From positions 948,001-1,012,000 of the forward strand of contig NC_084888.1 in NCBI RefSeq assembly GCF_958979055.1: a stretch of 64,000 nt of DNA, read 5' to 3'. Positions 59,310-64,000 of the stretch are shown in pieces. The stretch's first letter is position 1; each line of letters begins with the position of its first letter. Source of the DNA: Alnus glutinosa. Taxonomy: Eukaryota > Streptophyta > Magnoliopsida > Fagales > Betulaceae. Both the position numbers and the translations under genes were made by a program. The notes under the pieces were generated by a model. That model was not told the origin of the DNA and did no database searches. It saw nothing but the letters and a program-made list of their open reading frames with translations.

Positions 59310-59804
59310 GAGTAGTGCTATACGTGCGTCAAGAGTCCGGCTGGTGTCCGGCTCTTGACCCACGTGGCACATCTTTTTTCTTTTTTTATTAAAAAAAAAA
59401 AAATCAAAAAGAAACGCTGGTCAGCAGGTGGAAGGAAAGCATTTCAGATTCACGAGAAGAAATTTTCCCCCCATTTCCCTCACTTCCCCTCTCCACCGTC
59501 CCCTCCCCCACCGACCCACCGATGCCTACCGACAGCCCAACGACCGGGCGCCCACCGACCCTCACCGTCCCTCAGCCAGGTTTGTCTCTCTCATCTCTCT
59601 GTCTCTCTCTTTCCCTCTCCACCGTACCCAACCCGCTGACCCACCAACCCACCGGTGCCTACCTACCGACCGCCCACCGCCCAACGACCGGCACCCACCG
59701 ACCCACACCGTCCATCGGCCAGCTCTCTGTCTCTGTCTCTCGCGAACCCAGCATACCGGCGACCACCGACCGACTGGCGCCCAACCACCATCTGTCCCTC
59801 GCCC

Positions 59805-59896
<92 letters not shown>

Positions 59897-60343
59897 CCCA
59901 GCAGCCCGAGCACCACCCCCCCCTTCGGCCATCGTCCCAGCCAAAAGCCCCAAAACAACCCAAAATCAAACAATCAAACACCACCCCCCCTTCGGCCATC
60001 AACAGTGACCGGCCGTGGAGAGAGAGATAAACACAACAAAAATCCAGTGGCCGACCGTGGAGAGAGAGAGACCGTAGAGAGAGAATATGGTGGTCGGAGA
60101 TCCTGGTCAGCGGTGGGAGGCAAACTGCGGTAGGCGGTGCTCCGAAGGGTGGCGGGGGGATGGCTGTCGGTGGGGTGAGGGAGGAGGGAAAAAATTGGGG
60201 GAAAGTTTTAGGGAAATCCGTGTGTTTTAACGCTGGTCAGCTTGTTTTTGAATTTTGTTTTTTTAATAAAAAATAAAAACTTGCCACGTGGTCAAGAGCC
60301 GGACACCAGTCGGACTACTCTTGACGCACGTATAGCATTACTC
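59310..60343. mobile_element. Mutator-like TIR element with GC-rich cargo (Pack-MULE candidate)
   Basis: Arms of about 60 bp begin GAGTAGTGCTATACGTGCG and end CGCACGTATAGCATTACTC, with GTCAAGAG...CCGGCTCTTGAC in each. CTCTATTGG flanks the unit at 59301-59309 and 60344-60352, the 9-bp duplication of Mutator-like elements. The interior (about 59420-60240) is C/G-rich, unlike the AT-rich surroundings, with a long (CT)n run. There is no transposase. GC-rich, gene-like filling inside MULE arms is the layout of a Pack-MULE, but the source gene is not recognised and long frames here are low-complexity. Confidence 0.75.
59807..59893. repeat. (CT)n microsatellite, about 43 units
   Basis: A nearly perfect CT run inside the MULE-type element. 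It generates long Ser-Leu and Arg-Glu frames on the two strands that are not genes. Confidence 0.95.
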
Positions 60344-60351
60344 CTCTATTG

Positions 60352-60652
60352 GAGTTGAGGACCACTGCTACAAGTTTGTCCGCCAGCTTAACCACTAGCA
60401 AGCTCTAACACCGGCCTCTATTCGCCTCTCTCACACCCATTGATCCAAGTTAAAACTACAGTGACACACAATACCAATGAGATATTGAACGAATTTGAAT
60501 CTTCTTCGATTTATTTGAACTCGAGAGAAGCCTATTTATGCAAACAAGAAGCCAATATATAATCTAAAAATATGTACAAATGTAATTTTGTTCTTGTTAT
60601 TATAGAAACTGACTCCTCTCGAATTTAAATAGATTCGGGTTCGTATTGGACA
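60352..60652. repeat. About 290-bp dispersed direct repeat, right copy
   Basis: Second copy of the 55925-56211 segment. Its left edge abuts the 9-bp target duplication of the MULE-type element, so that element inserted at or just beside this repeat. Confidence 0.8.
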
Positions 60653-60728
60653 CCGTGCCCGCAAATATCAACATGAAAACCGGTAGTGGAGGGGAGAGGC
60701 GGTGCAGTTTTGCACGGTTTTGCCCACC

Positions 60729-60824
60729 CCTAGCTCAATCAGTTAGGGATTATACCTTATGAAGTGGAGGTCACTAGTTCAAATTCCTTCTCCCCCTCTT
60801 GTGTGAACATGTCAAAAAAAAAAA
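60729..60824 (+). mobile_element. tRNA-derived SINE-like sequence
   Basis: TAGCTCAATCAGTTAGGG resembles a pol III A box, and AGTTCAAATTCC, 43 bp further on, resembles a B box. The sequence continues CCCCTCTTGTGTGAACATGTC into an A-run. This is the order of a tRNA-derived SINE head and tail. No cloverleaf or anticodon arm could be assured, so it is not called a tRNA gene. Confidence 0.5.
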
Positions 60825-61282
60825 ACTAATTTTATTTTAAAAAAATTTCACTTAACATTTTAGATCTTTTATTATTTTGGCAATTATATTCATAAACTTT
60901 TTTTTTTTAAAAAAATGTCTATTTATAGTATTCATCTTTCAATTTTTTTTCAATTTCATCAATATGCTAGATTTGTCCGTTAAATCATGTCAAAATTCTC
61001 AATTTATTATTTTTGCAATTATATTCTTAAACTTTAAAAAATATCTATTTATTGTATTCATCTTTCAAACTTTTTTTCAATTTCACCCATATATTAGATT
61101 TGTCCATTGAATCCTGTGAAAATTCAAAAAAAAAAAAAAAAAATTACAACATTTAGCCGGCCCTACCGCTAACACAATAATTTTGTGGGCCGATCTTGCC
61201 AATTGCTATGGCATCCAGAAACTAGAGATAAATGTGGTAGTTGGGACTGTAAGGCTCCCATTAATCGAGGAATGGTAGATAG
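60825..61282. other. Intergenic DNA with a local direct repeat
   Basis: Two AT-rich segments at about 60876-60990 and 61008-61110 are diverged copies of each other (TTTTGGCAATTATATTC / TTTTGCAATTATATTC, then CATCTTTCAA). An A-run follows near 61127-61143. No gene. Confidence 0.45.
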
Positions 61283-61612
61283 TGTTTTATAAGGAGATGC
61301 AATGGAAACAGAGCGTATATGTATCAACACCTGCTTGAATGACAGATAGAGTTTTGTAAGGAGATGCAATGGAAACAGACAGCATATGTGTATCAACACC
61401 TGCTTGAATGACAGATAGAGTTTTATGAGGAGATGCAATGGAAACAGATAGCATTTATGTATCAACACCTGCTTGAATGACAGATAGAGTTTTATAAGGA
61501 GATGCAATGGAAACAGACAGCATATATGTATCAACACCTGCTTGAAGGACAGATAAGAGTTTTATAAGGAGATGCAATGGAAACAGCCAGCATATAGATA
61601 TCAACACCTGCT
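61283..61612 (+). repeat. 69-bp promoter minisatellite before UGT copy 3
   Basis: Five units begin at 61283, 61351, 61420, 61489 and 61559 (68-70 bp apart). Each carries a TTTTATAAGG-like word (TTTTGTAAGG and TTTTATGAGG in units two and three), GATGCAATGGAAACAG and ATCAACACCTGC. One diverged unit stands at the matching place before UGT copy 1 (TTTTATAAGATGCAATGAAACAG at 40211). The array ends 29 bp before the ATG. It can also be read as a 23-residue repeat on the minus strand, which is not coding. Confidence 0.9.
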
Positions 61613-61641
61613 AAACAGAAAGAGAGAAGCAGAAGAGGGAA

Positions 61642-63186
61642 ATGGATTCCAAGACAGCAGTAGCTGATAAGCCTCATGCAGTTTGTGTTCCAGGCCCAGT
61701 TCAAAGCCACATAAAGTCAATGCTCAAAATTTCAAAGCTTCTCCATCATAGAGGTTTCCACATAACCTTTGTGAACACTGAGTTTAACCACCAACGTCTT
61801 CTGAAATCTGGAGGTCCCAACTCTTTGGATGGCTTGCCTGACTTCCAATTCAGAACCATTCCAGACGGTCTCCCTCCATCTGATTCAAATGCCACCCAAG
61901 ACATCCCTTCTCTTTGTGATTCTACTATGAAAAACTTCTTAGCTCCATTTTCTGACTTTCTTGTGAAACTCAACGCTGCAACTTCCAAAAATCCTCCTGT
62001 GACTTGTATTATCGCGGATGGTTTCAATGCATTCGCTGTCACAGCAGCTCAAGAACTCAGAGTCCCTGTTGTAATGAACTACCCTGTCAGTGCTTGCGGC
62101 GTACTTTGTAATATGCAGTTTCGTCCTCTCAGAGACAGAGGCCTCACTCCATTTAAAGGTGTAGAAAAAAAGGCAATGTACACCCTACTGAAATCATGTA
62201 ATATTGTGATTAATTGCATAGTTTCAACCTTAAAACATTATTGCTTTTTTGCAGATGAGAGCTATCTAACAAATGGGTATCTGGACACAGTTATAGACTG
62301 GATTCCAGGTATGAACAACATCTGTCTGAGGGATCTCCCAACCTTCATTCGAACTACAGATCCAAATGATGTTTTGTTCAAGTTTTCCGTTGACGCGGCA
62401 GACACTTCTCCTAAAGCTTCGGGAGTAATTATTAACACATTTGATGCGTTCGAGCAAGAGGTTTTGGATGCTCTCTCCCCCATGTTTCCTCGCTTATTTT
62501 CCATTGGCCCTCTCGAACTACTTCTCAATCGCTTACCCAATGACCCTCTGAAGTCAATGGAGTACAGTCTATGGGAAGAAGAAACAGAGTGTATCCATTG
62601 GCTTGACACTAAGGCACCCAACTCAGTGCTGTATGTAAACTTCGGCAGCATAGCTGCCATGACAAAACCTCAGCTGATTGAATTAAGTTGGGGACTTGCA
62701 AATAGCAAGCACCCATTTTTGTGGATAATCAGGCCTGATTTAGTTGTGGGTGAATCAGCGATTTTGCCACCTGAGTTCACGGTGGAAACAAAAGACAGAG
62801 GTCTAATCGCCAGTTGGTGCCCTCAAGAGGAAGTGTTGAACCACCCCTCAATTGGTGGGTTCTTAACGCATTGTGGGTGGAATTCAATCGCTGAAAGTGT
62901 GAGCGCGGGAGTGCCTTTGCTTTGTTGGCCCTTCTTTGCGGATCAGCCAATGAACTGCAAGTATGCTTGCAACGAATGGGGAATTGGCATGAAGATTAAT
63001 GATGGCGCCGACAGAGAGGAAATAGGAAAGCTTGTGAGAGAGTTGCTGGAAGGAGACATGGGTAAGAAGTTGAAGAAAAAGGCCTTGGAGTGGAAAGACT
63101 TGGCCGAAGAGGCCACTGGTCCAAATGGTTCTTCATCCATCAACTTGAACAATTTGGTGAATGAAGTTCTTTTACCAAGAGGCTAG
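61642..63186 (+). CDS. UDP-glycosyltransferase, UGT85 type (array copy 3)
   Basis: Exons 61642-62158 and 62255-63186 encode 482 residues, homologous throughout to copies 1 and 2 but more diverged. His23 (PVQSHI), Asp126 (IIADG), and the PSPG box 360-403 (HCGWNS; final Gln, then PMN) are present, so the enzyme is probably a UDP-glucose-using transferase. The phase-1 intron (62159-62254) is 96 bp and free of in-frame stops, so an unspliced mRNA would give a 514-residue protein with 32 extra residues after LTPFK; conservation with the other copies and the GT...TTTTTTGCAG borders favour splicing. A 69-bp repeat array with TATA-like words lies upstream. An LTR starts six bases after the stop. Changes near the acceptor pocket (NYPVSACGVLCNMQ for FFTIPACSLMGFMQ) suggest a different acceptor; that is inference. 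Confidence 0.92.
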   Translation: MDSKTAVADKPHAVCVPGPVQSHIKSMLKISKLLHHRGFHITFVNTEFNHQRLLKSGGPNSLDGLPDFQFRTIPDGLPPSDSNATQDIPSLCDSTMKNFLAPFSDFLVKLNAATSKNPPVTCIIADGFNAFAVTAAQELRVPVVMNYPVSACGVLCNMQFRPLRDRGLTPFKGVEKKAMYTLLKSCNIVINCIVSTLKHYCFFADESYLTNGYLDTVIDWIPGMNNICLRDLPTFIRTTDPNDVLFKFSVDAADTSPKASGVIINTFDAFEQEVLDALSPMFPRLFSIGPLELLLNRLPNDPLKSMEYSLWEEETECIHWLDTKAPNSVLYVNFGSIAAMTKPQLIELSWGLANSKHPFLWIIRPDLVVGESAILPPEFTVETKDRGLIASWCPQEEVLNHPSIGGFLTHCGWNSIAESVSAGVPLLCWPFFADQPMNCKYACNEWGIGMKINDGADREEIGKLVRELLEGDMGKKLKKKALEWKDLAEEATGPNGSSSINLNNLVNEVLLPRG

Positions 63187-63192
63187 ATATGT

Positions 63193-63650
63193 TGTTCCGT
63201 ACCTCGAGTATGTGATACTGGTATTATAGGAAGTATATTTATGTCTCTCTTTAAGAGAATAATTATGTTAGGTTTTTAAATAAGGTAAGAGTCGTAGATT
63301 ATTATTATTATTAGGTAAATAAAGAGTATTGTTCATAAAACAATATCTCTAATAGGAAAACAAGGGATTTGTCTCCCTTTGGAATTAATATTTATTATTT
63401 AGGGTTTGTAATATTTATTTAATTATCGTTCCGTAATTCTAGCTTTGTAACCCTATAAATAGGGTATTGAAGAATGGATAATGAAACAGAAAAATTATAA
63501 TTCAACTCTCGTAGTTATTTATGAATTTTTTAGAGTTTCTTGAATAATCTTAACTTTAGGAGTCCCAGGGTACCTTGAATACCCTACTATCTCACGCACT
63601 TCCACATCCAAATAACCATCATCTATCCCCTATTACGGAGGTCCGTAACA
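63193..63650 (+). mobile_element. 5' LTR of a retrotransposon
   Basis: The segment runs from TGTTCCGTACCTC to GAGGTCCGTAACA, TG...CA ends that are imperfect inverted repeats. It contains a TATA box in CCCTATAAATAGGG (about 63451-63464). Two bases after its end comes TTGGTATCAGAGCC, the primer-binding site complementary to initiator methionine tRNA. The 3' LTR is outside the window. A start at 63190 is also possible. Confidence 0.75.
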
Positions 63651-63652
63651 AC

Positions 63653-63666
63653 TTGGTATCAGAGCC
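63653..63666 (+). other. Primer-binding site (initiator tRNA-Met type)
   Basis: TTGGTATCAGAGCC follows the LTR end directly. TGGTATCAGAGC is the standard plant retrotransposon site that pairs with the 3' end of initiator tRNA-Met and primes minus-strand synthesis. Confidence 0.85.
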
Positions 63667-63681
63667 ATCATTCCTACAATA

Positions 63682-63993
63682 GCAAGTTATTATCTTCCAA
63701 AATTTGATGGTCAGAATCTTTCGAGTTGGATGTACCAAATACAACAATTTTTCAACCATTACGATACTTCCGTTTATCACAGATATATGATAGCTTCATA
63801 TCATATGGAAGGTGAGTCTCTAACTTGGTTGGAAGAAATGGAATTGAAGGGAGTCTTTACAAATCTTACGGATTGGAATAGTTTTGTTAAACTAATACAA
63901 ATTAGATTTGGGCACCCAGCCAAAGATCCATCTTGCCAAAAAAATCTTCCAGAAAAACAACCACAGCCCCACCAAAAATCAACCCATCAGTAG
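63682..63993 (+). pseudogene. Retrotransposon gag N-terminal fragment
   Basis: The open stretch reads YYLPKFDGQNLSSWMYQIQQFF, then YHMEGESLTWLEEME and WNSFVKLIQIRFG, the order of Ty3/gypsy-type retrotransposon gag (FDGxNxxxW...ASxHMEGEAxxWxxxM...W..F...xxxRFG). After RFGHPAKDP it continues into a Lys/Gln/Pro-rich tail and a stop at 63991-63993, far too early for a full gag, so an internal deletion or frameshift is likely. The window ends seven bases later. Confidence 0.7.
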
Positions 63994-64000
63994 AACCACT

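Noticed and set aside
59428-60133. Frames of about 200 residues with long Ser-Leu or Arg-Glu runs
   Set aside because: Produced by the CT microsatellite and C-rich cargo of the MULE-type element; no start context, domain or splice support.
55925-60652. The two 290-bp repeats as LTRs of one element
   Set aside because: No TG...CA ends, no PBS or polypurine tract beside them, and no gag or pol between them.
60729-60790. A functional tRNA gene
   Set aside because: A- and B-box-like words are present, but no clear anticodon stem or acceptor stem; an A-tail follows, which fits a SINE.
61169-61537. 122-residue minus-strand frame with a 23-residue repeat
   Set aside because: It is the reverse reading of the 69-bp promoter minisatellite, which is a multiple of three and therefore stays open by chance.
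1-64000. CRISPR arrays, operons or other prokaryotic systems
   Set aside because: Spliced plant genes throughout; all tandem repeats seen are contiguous minisatellites without unique spacers.

Overview
The window is nuclear DNA of a eudicot plant, most likely a woody species. The evidence is canonical GT-AG introns in plant gene families (RADIALIS-like SANT, plant-type ATAD3, LEA_4, zinc-finger homeodomain, UGT85-type glucosyltransferase), AT-rich intergenic DNA, many microsatellites, and dense hAT, MULE, PIF/Harbinger, CACTA, LTR and LINE debris. The repeat style would suit Fagales, but this cannot be settled from the sequence. No prokaryotic, organellar or viral segment was recognised.

The left half (1-23.5 kb) is the ordinary genic part. 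It holds a RADIALIS-like single-SANT gene (2721-2978, +), an eight-exon ATAD3-type mitochondrial AAA ATPase (7093-12970, +), a three-exon secreted LEA_4 protein behind a cluster of ACGT/ABRE-like motifs (13996-17431, +), and an intronless zinc-finger homeodomain regulator (21271-22293, -). A retroposed unit of about 1.07 kb with a double poly(A) tail lies just downstream of the RADIALIS-like gene.

The middle (23.5-40 kb) has no intact gene. It contains a MITE-like element carrying gene-like cargo (25800-26593), an hAT MITE (31466-31964), a 2-oxoglutarate dioxygenase relic (about 33.7-33.9 kb), and a CACTA element (34257-38434) split by a nested 2.9-kb solo LTR (35283-38177). Two fragments of a Ty1/copia RNase H pseudogene lie in duplicated blocks.

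The right part (40-64 kb) is a tandem array of three UGT85-type glucosyltransferase genes in the same orientation (40278-41819, 47110-48645, 61642-63186). Each has one short phase-1 intron at the same place. They share diverged flanking blocks, and a block at 30.35-31.46 kb matches the upstream flank of the first copy but lacks a gene. Their 5' and 3' ends have been remodelled. Copy 3 has five 69-bp repeats, each with a TATA-like motif, upstream of its start; an LTR retrotransposon begins six bases after its stop; and its intron is open in frame. Copy 2 lost its homologous leader and has a 1-kb foldback element in its upstream region. Between the copies lie a LINE 3' end, a TIR element with a 209-bp tandem array, three hAT MITEs and a MULE-type element.

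The UGT genes probably glucosylate small lipophilic acceptors in the cytosol; the acceptor cannot be deduced. No new multi-gene system was found. The notable content is repeat-driven remodelling of the UGT array and several transposons whose boundaries can be read to the base.
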